This document shows positions 1-10,667 of a stretch of 64,000 nt of DNA, one piece after another (position 1 is the stretch's first letter; each line of letters starts with the position of its first letter). The DNA comes from Molanna angustata (lineage: Eukaryota; Arthropoda; Insecta; Trichoptera; Molannidae). The notes beneath the pieces are model-generated. The model had not been told where the DNA came from. It saw only the letters and a list, made by a program, of their open reading frames with translations, and did no database searches. A program made the translations under genes and the position numbers. The DNA lies in contig OY754973.1 of NCBI GenBank assembly GCA_963576475.1, forward strand, positions 7,035,052 through 7,099,051, given 5' to 3'.

Positions 1-280
1 GATTTTTATCTGACAGCACCCGACTACATCTTCCTCTCTTCCTTCCTTTCCTTCCTTTCCTTATCCTTTAGTTTTCCTATCATTGCTATGAATTGTTCTT
101 ATATGCTATCTTCTGCTATCTTTATTTATTTTGTAATGTGATTAACTTATTGCCATAGTACACACTGTTTTGTATATTTAACATTAACTCTCGTTGGTTG
201 GAAGAAATTTCCATTAGGCAATAAGCCCACCAGTGTTATAATTATATGAACAGAAAGATTTAAATAAATAAATAATATTT
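1..280 (+). mobile_element. LINE 3' end (family LINE-H)
   Basis: This is the 3' untranslated end of a non-LTR retrotransposon, truncated by the window start. It ends in an AAATAAATAAAT tail near 263-277. A second copy lies on the minus strand at 44466-44770. The two share a run containing 'GTACACACTGTTTTGT', then 'CGTTGGTTGGAAGAAAT' and 'GGCAATAAGCCC', over roughly 200 bp. No coding part is visible here. Confidence 0.6.
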
Positions 281-530
281 TGAAAACGCCATTCTTGTGA
301 ATTCAAAATTATACTTAATACTTCAATATATAAATGTGTTTTCAGTATTTATAGTTTTTTTTATATTTTCTTACTTTTCTCTCTATCTCAATCTCTCTAT
401 CTCAATTTTTTATTTGTAGCTACTCTATGGGAAATAATGTGATTACACATCAACTTTATGTATAAAACAAAAATTGATATGTGTGATGTGCAGTTGTTTT
501 TTCTCTTAATAAATAAATAAAAAAATATGA
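281..530. other. AT-rich DNA, no gene seen
   Basis: Only low-complexity AT-rich sequence with a CTCTATCTCAAT direct repeat near 380-410 and an AATAAATAAATAAA stretch near 508. No coding potential or known repeat was recognised. Confidence 0.5.
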
Positions 531-615
531 AAAGATACCATCGAGCCATTTCCCTAATAGGGTATTCAGAGAGAACCTAATTCGATATTTTTCTATCTTG
601 ACACGCATCCATCTA
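531..615 (-). mobile_element. LINE-R 3' untranslated fragment
   Basis: A decayed copy of the module that ends the RTE-like LINE-R elements in this window. It keeps the order CATCGAGCC..., GTA(T)TCAGAGAGAA and 'TTTTTCTATCTTGACA'. Better copies are at 4510-4615 and 41868-42090. Confidence 0.45.
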
Positions 616-655
616 ATATAAATAATATCATCCATGTTGGACTTTTGTTCAAGCT

Positions 656-830
656 TCTTATTTATTTTTTATATATATTTATTTATGCATACACTGATAG
701 ACATTACAATAATTATTGAATCTGCAATGCCCCACTAGGCAATGCATCTCGAGACAATGACACTGTATTAGTTGATGCCAACAACAATCGTACATAAAAA
801 GTGATAATATTACAAAAAACAATAAAAAAA
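656..830 (-). mobile_element. probable LINE 3' end
   Basis: On the minus strand this reads a 'GCCTAGTGGGGCATTGCAG' motif followed by an AAATAAATA-rich tail (about 660-690). The layout matches other LINE 3' ends in the window, such as 1968-2048. Only non-coding sequence is present and the clade cannot be told. Confidence 0.35.
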
Positions 831-984
831 CATATACGAAAATAAAAAAAACACAATATGTACCTACATACATTTCCTTTTTCAATATGACATTCTTATG
901 GTAGAGACATACATCCTTATCTTGGACGGCCCCGATCTGTCATTCAATATTGCTAGTCATTTATTTATTTATTTTGCATAGTTA

Positions 985-1110
985 TTCGGGCATCTACATG
1001 CATCTAGATTGTAATCCAGTGGTCGCGATATCGAACCGTGCCATGAACGATTTCATTCACCTATAGCACAAGCATTCACGCTTAATTTAGGGAATGTATG
1101 AGGATGTATT
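985..1110 (+). mobile_element. SINE-3 fragment (tRNA-like)
   Basis: Shares 'CACCTATAGCACAAGCATT' and the following AATTTAGGGAA(T/C)GTA segment with the better SINE-3 copy at 34313-34460. The tRNA-like head is degraded: the box B region reads ATATCGAACC instead of GAGTTCGAATCC. Confidence 0.5.
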
Positions 1111-1705
1111 ATATACAAAAACATAACAACCCGGTATAAACTTAATTCATACTACTTAATCCATGCAGTTATATAATAAATGAGCCAAACATGTTTGTCA
1201 ACTGTTATTAGTAAAAGGTCATATTTTAGTTTGTCAAAATTTTCGATTGTTTGTATTGTAGGTATGAGAGGTCATGAATAGGGAGCATTACATTATTTTA
1301 TTTTTAGACTTGCACCGGTGTGTGGTGTTTTTCTGTCTGTGGGAGTGGTTTTAAGGGTTTCCAGTTAACCCAACTTTCATATCTTGTTATCTCGGAGTCT
1401 ACAATAAAATTGTTCCGCAAAGTGAATAGAATGGCGTCGTAAAATAGTCTTGCGAGGTGGTCGCGTTGGATTGTTCTTGGATAGGTCAAAAGGGCAACTT
1501 GAAGTGATACTTTTCAACTCTTGGGACTCATTTCACGATTGTCGTAAGGTATTCATTAAACGATTCAATTCGTTTGCAATCTCATTATTATTGTATCGTT
1601 TGGTGTGATGGATGTGTTGAAAGGACAAGAACTTCTAATCTTATCATTTTTTACGGTGTACCGCATCAATTCTGCTTTCATGCGTTTCATGTCATACCAA
1701 TGGTT
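1111..1705. other. unique AT-rich DNA, no gene seen
   Basis: No repeat family, RNA gene or convincing coding segment was found. A 61-codon open frame on the minus strand (1304-1489) has no recognisable motif and is probably fortuitous. Confidence 0.5.
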
Positions 1706-2135
1706 TACCAGGTATTGGCTAAGCTTCACTTCACTTGACCTTAGGATAAAATTTTAATCGAATATTTTTATAGTTGGATATATTTTATTTTATTTTACAG
1801 GTCTTGGCTAAGCTTAACTTCACTTGACCTTAGGATAAAATTTTAATCGAATATTTTTATATTTGGATATATTTTATTTTATTTTACTGGTCCTAGCTAA
1901 GGTTCACTTCATTTGACATTAGGATAAAATTTTAATCGAATATTTTTATAATTCGATATATTTTATTTTATTTTATTTATTTAAACACTTTATTGTACAT
2001 TACTTAATAGCTAGTACAAATGGCGGACTTATTGCCTAGTGGACCTTTACAGGTCTTGGCTAAGGTTCACTTCACTTGACATTAGAATAAAATTTTAATC
2101 GAATATTTTTATAGTTGGATATATTTTATTTATTT
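1706..2135. repeat. 89-bp tandem repeat, about four units
   Basis: Units begin at about 1711, 1800, 1889 and 2051, each with GGTCTTGGCTAAG followed by 'CACTTGACCTTAGGATAAA', 'TTTTAATCGAATATTTTTAT' and TTGGATATATTTTATTTT. The first two steps are exactly 89 bp. The third step is longer because a LINE 3' end (about 1968-2048) sits at the end of unit three. Confidence 0.8.
1968..2048 (-). mobile_element. short LINE 3' end inside the tandem repeat
   Basis: On the minus strand this reads 'CACTAGGCAATAAGTCCGCC', then a short AT-rich tail ending in AAATAAATAAA. It interrupts the third 89-bp unit, so it arrived after the array formed. Target-site duplication could not be resolved because the flanks are simple TTTTA runs. 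Confidence 0.5.
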
Positions 2136-2350
2136 ATTTTCTTTGGGAAGCTGTAGCTCATTTACAGTTTAATGATACAATATTATTTTTACAGTGTTAG
2201 AGCATAAAAAAAATTCCATCAACATAAAATAAAAACAAATAACAGTTTTCAAGCCAAAAACATTCGTACACACACCTTCATACACACACTCATACACACC
2301 CTCACACACACATACATACAAATAAAATATTCGAAATATCCGATTCGATT
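2126..2350 (-). repeat. LINE-like tail plus CA-rich simple repeat
   Basis: A TTTATTTATTTA tail at about 2128-2141 precedes (on the plus strand) 100 bp of unassigned sequence, then a CA-rich stretch with ACACACTCATACACAC-type units at about 2266-2325. Read on the minus strand it resembles a LINE 3' end with a TG-rich segment upstream of the tail. Confidence 0.35.
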
Positions 2351-2566
2351 TATATAAATGAATCTAAAATTCTGGCGCGGTTCAGGGGTGATATATGTGC
2401 GAAAGCATTGTCACCTCGTGTGTTAGGACTGTTGCTTTTATTGTTTACACTAATTCCTCAATACATGGCGTTCCAACAAAGTTTCTTCGTCATTTAGATG
2501 GCGATGCATTTTCATCATTAAAATATATAGAATTTTCAAAAATTGAATTGGTACGGGAATCAATAA

Positions 2567-3093
2567 AGGCTAGCGTCAATACAGGCGCAGCGGACGTAGC
2601 GCATCAGACGAATTTTCAGAATTCTTTGTATAGGAATTCATACAAGTGCGTCCACTGATCGGTAGTGGGCGGATCATCGGAATGCCGACGCCGTTGCTAG
2701 GAGAAGCAATAATCCGCTCGGATCTGTCATTTTTGTATCTGCATTTCTCTGGTGATATAATATCGCCTTTTTTAAGGAAAATGTCAATTAAATTTATTAA
2801 ACTATATTTTAACAAACCACTATAATATAAATTCGAATCTTTGGATGCTTAGATGTTTTATACTCAGCAATCACGTGAAAACAGCTGTAAGATTTTGGAT
2901 GAAATTTGGTGTTTATATATTTTCATTGAATAAAATAATCTACGAGCCGAGCATGCGATTACCAAACCGAAGAATCATTTGTCTATTTGCATTTTTAATC
3001 TTAAATTGACAACAAATCCAAATGACACTTGTGTCGGCAATCCATCTGATGCGCTCGTCCGATCCGTCTGCTGCGCCTGTATGGACGCTAGCC
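2567..3093. mobile_element. PIF/Harbinger-like MITE, TAA duplication
   Basis: Terminal inverted repeats of about 45 bp open with 'GGCTAGCGTCAATACAGGCG' at 2568 and close with the complement of 'GGCTAGCGTCCATACAGGCG' at 3093. TAA flanks both sides (2564-2566 and 3094-3096). The flanks 2523-2566 and 3094-3170 rejoin to match uninterrupted sequence on the minus strand at about 51200-51345, which serves as an empty site. A 3-bp TAA duplication is typical of PIF/Harbinger elements. No transposase is encoded, so it is non-autonomous. Confidence 0.75.
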
Positions 3094-3175
3094 TAAGATG
3101 GCATAATTGGTGAACGTCGCGCAAGCGTATAATCTGAGTCATAAGCCCTGTATGTGCCTTGAGTTCCTATAATAT
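3094..3175 (+). repeat. Rep-J flank interrupted by the MITE
   Basis: Together with 2523-2566 this forms a copy of a dispersed repeat (Rep-J) also seen at 51160-51610 and, shortened, at 37490-37600. Shared landmarks are 'GGCATAATTGGTGAACG', GCGCAAGCG and AAGCCCTGTA(T/G)GTGCCTTGA. Confidence 0.55.
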
Positions 3176-3554
3176 TACAACTTTGTCTTTTCTTTGTCAA
3201 TATTGAATATTATTTTATTTTTCACTATATTACTTGTTTACCAAGTATTGAAAATCGTTTGAATATTTAATATCGGTTTTCCCTCGGTAAAATCATTTTC
3301 CATTTCGGCGTTATATGAAATTGGAATGTATAGACATTTCACTATTACGAATGTTTTTACAAACTTTGTTATTTTCCCAAACGTCTTGGCTTTTGGAGGA
3401 TTAAAATGTAGTACACGGTGTTTACACGAGGGACACAGAAAGAGGTAGTTTTCATTTCATGTTTCTATCAAATCGTTTTTAAACATCCAGTTTCGTGTTT
3501 TGACATTTTTTTTGGTATCAGGGTTTTCTTTTGTAAACATTATTAATTCTATTG
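3176..3554. other. unique AT-rich DNA, no gene seen
   Basis: No repeat or coding feature recognised. Confidence 0.45.
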
Positions 3555-3700
3555 CTTTTTTTATTTATTTATTTATTTACACAATTAAACTGCACACAAA
3601 CAACACTAGGTAAAAAATTACAATGAGTAGGCTTAATATATAATTCTTAAACTATCCCTACCTAGTGTCAATTACTTGTGGCAAATCAATTCATATAATT
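3555..3700 (-). mobile_element. probable LINE 3' end
   Basis: A TTTATTTATTTATTTATTTA run at 3561-3582 is the complement of a (TAAA)n tail. Upstream on the minus strand is an AT-rich segment carrying 'TTTACCTAGTGTTG' and ACACTAGGTAGGG. This fits a LINE 3' terminus with no recognisable coding part. Confidence 0.35.
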
Positions 3701-3959
3701 AATAACATACTGGGATGTGAATGTGTAGTGGGTGAAAATGTGTAATGAGGTGTGTAAAATGTGTCTTACTATGCTGATTTTAAATTAAACAGTTAGTTTT
3801 TGTATTGGTTTGGCGAGTTATGAAAAATATCAAGTTGAAGGATACTTTGATGCTTATTGTAAGTGGTGAGGATTCTGTTAATTGGTGAGTGGTTTTTATA
3901 GTAAAAAAGTTATTTGTTGTATCAATTAACTTACCAGAAATAAATAATCCAGTTTTAAA

Positions 3960-4480
3960 TTATTTACTATCCGACTTCCAAAAACGGTGGATGTTATCAA
4001 TTCGACGTGAACTTTTCATGTTCAGTAATTTATTTTTACCACATCGACCGATTTCGATGATTCTTTTTTCGTTAGAAAGGGGGTATCTTCCGATTTGTCC
4101 CATTTCAATTCAGTCAAGATATGATCATGGGATCCATAAGATATTCATCAAACTCTTCAATTTTTACTTCAACGATGAGAACTCTTTACAACATTGTCCG
4201 ATTTTAATGATTTCTTTTTTTATAGGAGTGCTTCAGAGATGATTATACATATGAATTTCATCGAGTTCTGATGATGGCACTGAAGAGAAAAAAACATCAA
4301 TCTCTTCAATTTGTAAAGTCGTCTGCAATTAATGATTTTCCTTTACCACGTCGTCCAAATTCGATGATTCATTTTTCATTAGAAAGGGATCACTTCTGAG
4401 GTGGTTTCATCTGAACTGAGCGAAGAGGTTTGATGATAGGAATTATGAGAAATCATGCAAATCATCAATGTGTATATATC
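3960..4480 (+). repeat. internally duplicated dispersed repeat
   Basis: Starts 'CCGACTTCCAAAAACGGTGG', resembling a widespread lepidopteran repeat motif (from memory). Inside, a module with ACCACATCG(A/T)CC, 'GATGATTCTTTTTTCGTTAG', AAAGGG and TTC(A/C)ATTC(A/G) occurs at about 4036-4150 and again, diverged, at about 4350-4440. A 117-codon open frame (3889-4242) crosses it but carries no motif and is attributed to the repeat. Confidence 0.4.
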
Positions 4481-4509
4481 ATTGTATAGGCGAATTGTAT
4501 GAAAGATAA

Positions 4510-4615
4510 CATTACTTCATACATACATACATACCATCACGCCATGTTTGTCTTGGGGTAGGCAGAGAGAATCGAAAACCAAATTTTTCTATCTTGACAT
4601 ACATTAATTTTGATG
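4510..4615 (-). mobile_element. LINE-R 3' untranslated module
   Basis: Contains 'ACATACATACCATCACGCC', GGGGTAGGCAGAGAGAATCG and 'TATCTTGACATACAT'. It is the minus-strand copy of the sequence that follows the LINE-R coding end at 26750-26797 and 41530-41580. Confidence 0.65.
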
Positions 4616-4639
4616 TGGGTTTTTTTATGTGAAAAATTA

Positions 4640-5140
4640 TATTATTTTTTTTATTTTTATTTTATTTTATTTCATCTCAACAGCTATTTCACAAATTGCT
4701 TAAAAACATTACACATATCAAAGCCAATTACAGAGAAGTCTTAAATTATTTTAAAAATAATGCTGATAAAGTAAATTTAGTAGGTAGATATTCAATATTG
4801 TAATATTAAATTTTGCCAATACAGTAGGTAGCCATAATACGGTTATACGTAATAGTATAGTTAGGTTTTATTTTTCCTTTGGTCACTGTACTTTTAACGC
4901 ACTGTTCTATCTCCACACCGGCGCAGGCGGCCACTTATGAAAATATTGCAAGGGAAAAAATTAAACGGTATAATATGGTGAACAGATTTTGTAAACAAAG
5001 TCTCAATAAATTATAAATAACACAAAAATATTATGTTTTCTATTTGAGGACCAATTGAATTTACAGAAATAATCACCTTTTTGTTATTATTCTAAAGATT
5101 TGAGTATTTGAACAACGCTATTCTCTGAGATATACATATG
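4640..5140 (-). repeat. LINE-like tail and AT-rich DNA
   Basis: TTTTATTTTATTTTATTTCA at about 4653-4673 is the complement of an A-rich LINE tail following 'ATAGCTGTTGAGATGAAAT'. The rest to 5140 is AT-rich and unassigned. Confidence 0.3.
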
Positions 5141-5515
5141 TAGGTACGCGCTGCTGTCGAGAGAGTTAATCTCGGCGGACCGGAGATGACAGAGCGAGCG
5201 TCTCGCTGTAAACAACGGCGGATGAGTATACCAAGTCATCTTTGTTGAGGCTTTATTTTGTCATACACAGCCGACTTCCAGACCAGGTCAGGTCAGACAG
5301 GCTAAACTTAATGGAAACCACCGCAATAAATGTGAAACCTTTTGACGCTATACTCGTCACTCACGTTGATATAAAGGTGGGACGTCTTCCATTTACAGCT
5401 CTCTCTCCCATTTACAGGACCCACGTCCTTCCGACAACGAGTTAAAACAAACTTATGTATGTAGCTCGAACATCTCCGCAGCACAACTTCGTACTTCAAA
5501 GGAAGTTGTTAGTGA
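5141..5515. other. GC-richer unique segment
   Basis: Noticeably less AT-rich than its surroundings, with a CpG-bearing core at 5150-5230 (GTACGCGCTGCTGTCGAGAG, CGGCGGACCGGAGATGACAG, AACGGCGGATGAG). It is single copy in the window. No recognisable protein or RNA motif was found. It could be a regulatory or untranslated host segment, but nothing visible proves that. Confidence 0.3.
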
Positions 5516-5632
5516 ACATAACAGTAATTACTAATTATTACATCACAATTACATACTGGTATTGTTATGATTATGCTTCTAACAATTAAATTTGTTTGCT
5601 GTACAGTATCATATATACTAACAACATATATT

Positions 5633-6052
5633 TTAACCCTTTCTTAACCGATGATTTCAATTGGAATCATCGATGTATTTTACGTATATCTCAATGAAAA
5701 CTGATATCAGCTGTGTTATTTCTCTTCTAAATTATTAATCACAATATTTTTGATCGCTTACAATACTGAGAATGACGGAAATTTCTTTTGTGACCGCACT
5801 TTGACAGTTGAAAACTCGGTTATTGCGAAATGTTATTTTCTTGCTAAACACGGTTATTCGAAATTTAATAAAAGGGAGTTTTTTTTTGTTTTCTAGAATG
5901 CTATATTTTGTTTTAATTAGCTAAGTATATTTCCTTAAATCTCTAATAATAATTAATTATCAAAATCTCTTTATAATCACATATTTTGCCCATTTTTTTA
6001 TGAAACACTTTTTTTTCATAATGCTTTCGTTATTCGATTAAGAAAGGGTTAT
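5633..6052. mobile_element. piggyBac-type MITE candidate
   Basis: Ends form an inverted repeat: TTAA then 'CCCTTTCTTAACCGATG' at 5633-5653, and 'TCGATTAAGAAAGGG' then TTAT at 6034-6052. TTAA flanks and a CCC start are piggyBac habits; the right flank differs by one base. Next to the left end is a near-perfect palindrome centred on CAATTG (about 5651-5672). No transposase frame is present in the 412-bp element. Confidence 0.45.
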
Positions 6053-6299
6053 TAATTTATTCTTAACTAGTTTTTTATACCCTGCGCTGTTCGGGAAACT
6101 ATACGAAAACCGTTTTTTTTTTATATTTTACTGTTTATTTGTTATGATATAAATTCAGAATGAGCAAAAAATATCCAACATAAAAAGTAAAAATTGACAA
6201 GCATTTGTAAGTTTTTAAAAAAATCAGCCCCCTCCTTCCCTTCAGTCTCAGAAAATGGACTTTGGGAAGTGGTTTGAAATTAGATTGAATATAAGCATT

Positions 6300-6440
6300 G
6301 TAATGAGTGAAGTGTTGCCCACAACTCATTTGTTTTTTTTAATATTTTCATCGGAAGCAAGTGTGCATAATAAACAAAAAGAGTTGACCACAAACCCGTC
6401 GTTTTTGTAAATTGTCACCAGAAGCAAGTGTGCATATAAA
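6300..6440 (-). repeat. degraded Rep-F-like fragments
   Basis: 'GTTGCCCACAACTCATTTGT' and GTTGACCACAAACCCGTCGT resemble the complement of the Rep-F start 'AACGAGTGGGTTGTGGC'. A GGAAGCAAGTGTGCATA segment is directly repeated at 6352 and 6421. Assignment is tentative. Confidence 0.3.
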
Positions 6441-6499
6441 ATTTAAGAAAGATTAGTCGTTAGGTCCTTCAGTCCTTCTTGAATGAGTTCTTAGTAAGT

Positions 6500-6600
6500 A
6501 CATCGTTTTATACATCTAATTCCTGAACCAATGGTTCTGTATTCGATTCCCGGTAAAGGCACAGCTATTGGTTGCTTGCAACTAATATTTTCCATCGTGT
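6500..6600 (+). mobile_element. tRNA-like SINE remnant
   Basis: A box-B-like ATTCGATTCCCGG at 6541-6553 is followed by a purine-rich AAAGGCACAG stretch, as in SINE-2. The box A half is not recognisable. Confidence 0.3.
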
Positions 6601-7165
6601 GTATAAGTTTTATGAGAAGCAATATAGGAATGGAGAGAAGAAGGAAAAATATAATTAAGAAAGAAGAAGTTAAGAAAGAGGGCCCAGGTTTGTTTCTATT
6701 AATTTTTTTTTATTGGTAAACTGTTTTTTGTAGCTGAGGTGTTATTTTAATAAAGTTGTGTAAACTTCTTAAATTTATATTAAATTTAATATTTTTCACT
6801 CAAAGTAGAACTGAACAAACACAAATCACAAATTATCAATCTCAACTTTTCTGTGACAATAATGAAAACCTCATTTGGGCAGACCATTTTAAATTTATTG
6901 TACCAAGTTTTCGCTATTTATTTAGTACGGAGCATGAAATAAACAAAAAATAATAACTTCCTTTAAAAGCAAAATAAAGTAATAATATCCGGCTCAGACT
7001 GAACAGATAAATTTGTCGACCCCTGACTGTCACTTGTTAAAATTGTCTGTGTACGTCCATTAATGTTTCATTACTTTAGATCTTATTTAGTCTATATTTT
7101 TGTCTCATGTGTGATATTAGCAGCCCCCACAGATCAGGTAATTGTTATACATATTGGGGTATTTT
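6601..7165. other. unique AT-rich DNA, no gene seen
   Basis: Short open frames at 6531-6719 and 6756-6953 show no motif. No repeat family recognised. Confidence 0.45.
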
Positions 7166-7400
7166 AAATCATTCTATGCTGTAATAATTTGTTGACCTTT
7201 GTGGATTCATTTGTTAGAAATATGAATTCCAATCCAAAGATCCCAGATTCAATTCTCAATTTTTGAGTCTGTATTTGTGAGACTATTAATATCATACATA
7301 AGTCTGCAGAATGGGGTAATTTGTTATTGTGTGAGTGTTGAATTAATATTTGAAATAGTACCTGTAAGCTGCCCGAGATGCAATACATATACAATAAAAT
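7166..7400 (+). mobile_element. SINE-2 copy, degenerate
   Basis: Retains 'CCAATCCAAAGATCCCAGA' over a damaged box B (GATTCAATTCT), then 'TGAGACTATTAATATC', 'GAATTAATATTTGAAATAG' and CCTGTAAGCTGCCCGAGA in the same order as the intact SINE-2 at 36232-36465. Promoter boxes are too mutated to expect activity. Confidence 0.6.
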
Positions 7401-7894
7401 ATACATACTAAAAGTCATTTACTTATCTAAGGATAATAAACAGAAAAAAATATATTAATATTTGTGAAGATATGAATTCAACTCAAACATTGCTAAATAT
7501 ATAACCATTTACGAAGTGTTGAGAGCATTATTTATAAAGAAGAGTTTCGAATCATCCTTCACCACTTCCTTAATTTCCCGAGAAAAATGGCAAAACTTGA
7601 TGACATTCATCTTTGTCTCCTTATTTTGCCGCTACATTAATTCCACCTTGTTCCACCGACATACATATATACATTCACCTTTTTTTGAAAGTCATTAATA
7701 TTTTTCTCGATTTTTCGTCCTTGTATTAATTTTTTTAACTTCCTTTCGTTCCAACATATTTAATTGAATTTTAATTTATTATCATTCTACACGTATTGCG
7801 AATTTCTTTCCTACTTCAATTTCTTCGTTGCTTTTGACCAGTTTGATGTTCTATTTTCGTTTTTGTTTTTTTAGGTAAAAGTGCCATTTTAAAT

Positions 7895-8060
7895 TGAGGA
7901 ATCACATTACTTGGATCGGTTGGAGGAGATTTGCTTTTGACAATAAGTCCGCCTTTGTGTACTTAAACCCATCCTTCTTTTTAAATTTGTTTGCCGGCGC
8001 TTTCTAATATTGTAAATTCTGTGTTTACACAATGAAACGCGAATAATAAATAAACTGTTT
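7895..8060 (+). mobile_element. LINE 3' end fragment
   Basis: 'TTTGACAATAAGTCCGCC' followed by TTTGTGTAC and an AATAATAAATAAA tail near 8043-8056. The same CAATAAGTCCGCC signature occurs at 13482 and, reversed, in 1968-2048. Confidence 0.45.
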
Positions 8061-8730
8061 CGCAAATACAGGGGCTCTCGGTATACCTATAATTTACATC
8101 TTTGAAATTAGAAATTAAAGTTTTTTTGTACTCACCGTGAATTTCAAGTTAATGGCCATCTTTATTGGGATGCAGCGTTAAATCTAAGCTTTTCCGCTAC
8201 GTGGCATTAGTAGTAGAAAAGTTTGAGACGGTGGGAGTTTTGGTCGGGGAATTGAGTGGAGGTGGATGTGGAGAACCAGAACGGTTAATCTAGTTGGCCA
8301 ACAAATTAAGTAGAAGAACGTCTCGGCGTGTAATGTTGTTTAAGATTTCAACTTTTAATGATATGTAAAAACGTCTCTTTTATAACTCTACTTATAATTC
8401 TCACTCTGTAAATATAATTCTCACTCTGTAAATACGTTGAGGTAATTGTCACGAATCTGGATATTTATTTATTTGATTCTTGCTAGTCTGGTCTGTCTCA
8501 GCGGAAATTTATTTCATCGTTCTTCTATCTTCTAACTGCTATATCTCTGTTACCTATTCTGACTCTGGTCCATCTATTTCTGTTTTTTCTCTCTTTGTGT
8601 TGTTTTTGTAACTGCTTGATATTTATTTTCAGAATTTTACTATTTCATTTATCAAATCTAAAGTCATACAGCATCTCGAAAATTCAGTTTACAAAACGTA
8701 TAACCTAGAATCTACAAACATACTTTTTCC
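8061..8730. other. unique DNA with a GC-richer block
   Basis: The block 8130-8345 is less AT-rich and contains 'GGTGGGAGTTTTGGTCGG', GAGTGGAGGTGGATGTGGAG and AACGTCTCGGCGTG. A 17-bp unit 'TATAATTCTCACTCTGTAA' is directly repeated at 8392 and 8413. No coding potential recognised. Confidence 0.3.
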
Positions 8731-8734
8731 GCCT

Positions 8735-8840
8735 TCTTGGCTTATTTAATTCAATGTGACTCCTAGCCGAAAGGTTCTAAGTTAGATTCCCGACGAAGAC
8801 GCAGTCTTTTAATTTTGGATTCGTGAGATTATTAACCTTA
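8735..8840 (+). mobile_element. SINE-2 head fragment
   Basis: Carries GTTCTAAGTTAGATTCCCGA, GACGCAGTCTTTTAATTTTG and 'TTCGTGAGATTATTAACC' in SINE-2 order (box B region, CACAGTTTTTAATTG, TGTGAGACGATTAATATCG). The 3' half is missing. Confidence 0.45.
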
Positions 8841-9930
8841 TTAGTATCTAAAAAATTAGTTAATAAAATTAGTTTCGTGTTTACCGATTTCACGCATCAA
8901 CATACATATCAATACACAATTATTTTTAGTTTATATTATATACTAACTTCTTTCTTCCAGCTTGAATATTTTTTATTTATTTTCTTAATTCTACTTTTTG
9001 CCTTTATAACTTTAGCTCTTACAATGAATAATTTGATGTTGAATTTATCTCTTAAATTTTCAATTTTTACATTAGTTTGTGCGTTTTAATATTAATCAGA
9101 ATAATTTAAAAATATCTTTTTTACTGCTTGCTTGTTCCCTTTACTTTTGCTATGAAAATTACAAATTTTTAGCCGGGGTAATATTTGATGTTCCTTTTTT
9201 CATCGTGTTTCTATGATGATGAAAAAAAAGAAATAATTAATTAATAAAATATGTTCAGGTATTACTTTTTTTATATAAGCGAAAACATGTATTTAGGCAT
9301 GAAACTGTATATATAATTTTTGGTATTATTATTATTATGTATGCTGTATGTTTTTTTGAATAAAAATAAATAAAAATACTAGCATATTGACTAACGGAAG
9401 GTTAGTAAATTTTTGACATAATATGTACGTTCCTGATAGATGCCCGCAAAATATATTTTTTTTCCTCTTCAAAGTATTTACTTTTGCCCATTTACTTTTG
9501 TACTAAGTCGATGTCAAAATGATGATTGTATTTCGATAGTGTATGTTTGTAAAAAACGGCGTAACGATTTTGATAACAAGGCTTCCATTATAAAAGTGAG
9601 GCACGTGAAACAATCATACTGTCAATATGATAATACATAAATGATGGGGTGGATGTAAATGTGCCATAAAAAGTATATCTCCGAGATATATTTACCAAAC
9701 AACACAAAACAGGTGCCAATAATGACTGATAGAGGTTCGCTTAAATAAAGAAAAATATCGAATCTGAAATGTATACCATACTTGAATATTGAGCAGATCG
9801 AAAGTCATTCGACTAAAATAATATTACTACTAGATACCCATCTGTCAAATACCTTTTTGTGGCTTTGTGAATCCTTCCATTTATAAAACATGTTATTAAT
9901 TAGCTAGTAATGGGTTTCGAATACCTTTGC
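8841..9930. other. unique AT-rich DNA, no gene seen
   Basis: Only AT-rich single-copy sequence with short spurious open frames (8823-9089, 9440-9640). No RNA gene, repeat array or mobile element recognised. Confidence 0.45.
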
Positions 9931-10034
9931 ATTGGAGTTTTCCATAGTATATTGCACTTTTCAATTTATTTATTTCTGTCTAAACATAGGTCGCAAAATG
10001 TTTATGGCTGAGAGATGTGAAACTAGGCGCAAAC

Positions 10035-10245
10035 AGAATTTTTTAAGGTTAAAAGGAAATAGAACCTGCATGAAAAACCGACGTTTGGCTTCTGTGCGGG
10101 CGTCCTGGGTTCGATCCCCAGCAAAGGAGAAATAGCTTCTCTGGGCTGAAAACACTGGTTAGTTGGAAGTAATTGACATTTGGCAATCTCGGAGTGATCT
10201 CGAGGAACAATTACAAAGCCTTCAAACGATTTTGCCATAGATATA
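10035..10245 (+). mobile_element. SINE-1 fragment (box B and body)
   Basis: Box B GGGTTCGATCCCC at 10109-10121 is preceded by 'TTTGGCTTCTGTGCGGGCG' and followed by 'CTTCTCTGGGCTG', AAAACACTGGTTAGTTGGAA and TTGACATTTGGCAAT. These match SINE-1 at 15897-16115. The box A half is missing or replaced. Overlapping open frames on both strands here are SINE sequence, not genes. Confidence 0.6.
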
Positions 10246-10254
10246 GTGCCTTAT

Positions 10255-10575
10255 TATCCGAAGATTCTCACTGACTTTTCTGTTTCCAGAGATCTTGGTC
10301 ACTTCTCTGATGCGCTATATATATGGATCTGAAGTCGCCGACAGTCCGCAAGTGTGAATCTCAATTCGCACTTGTTGATTGTTCTTTTTGCACCATGGTG
10401 CCGAGATTGCTAATCTAGAGGGCTCCATGAGCTACTCTTCGTGCCATGCATTGTTTTTTTTTTGTCGTTCATTCTAACGTTCTGCGAAGGGGCCGTTGAC
10501 AGTCCCCTTATGCGGAGCGGGTGGTGGTGGGAGTAGCGACATATGGCAATAAACTCACCACTTGCGCAAGGTACA
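10255..10575 (+). mobile_element. retroelement fragment paralogous to 37635-38002
   Basis: Shares with 37635-38002 the order TTGTT(G/-)ATTGTT, GCCGA(G/A)A, 'GAGCTACTCTTCGTGCCATG', 'CGTTCTGCGAAGGGGCCGTT', CAGTCCCC and 'ATGCGGAGCGGGTGG'. It ends in 'GGCAATAAACTCACCACTTG', the 3' signature shared by SINE-1 and LINE-H. No coding part is readable. Confidence 0.5.
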
Positions 10576-10667
10576 AGTAAAATGTTTTTTTTATTATTAT
10601 TTTATATTGTGGACATGAAGCAAATGAACACGAGATTTACTCTTAGTGGAGTAATACGTACGAGTAT

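Noticed and set aside
3889..4242. 117-codon plus-strand open frame as a host gene
   Set aside because: It crosses an internally duplicated dispersed repeat and has no recognisable domain.
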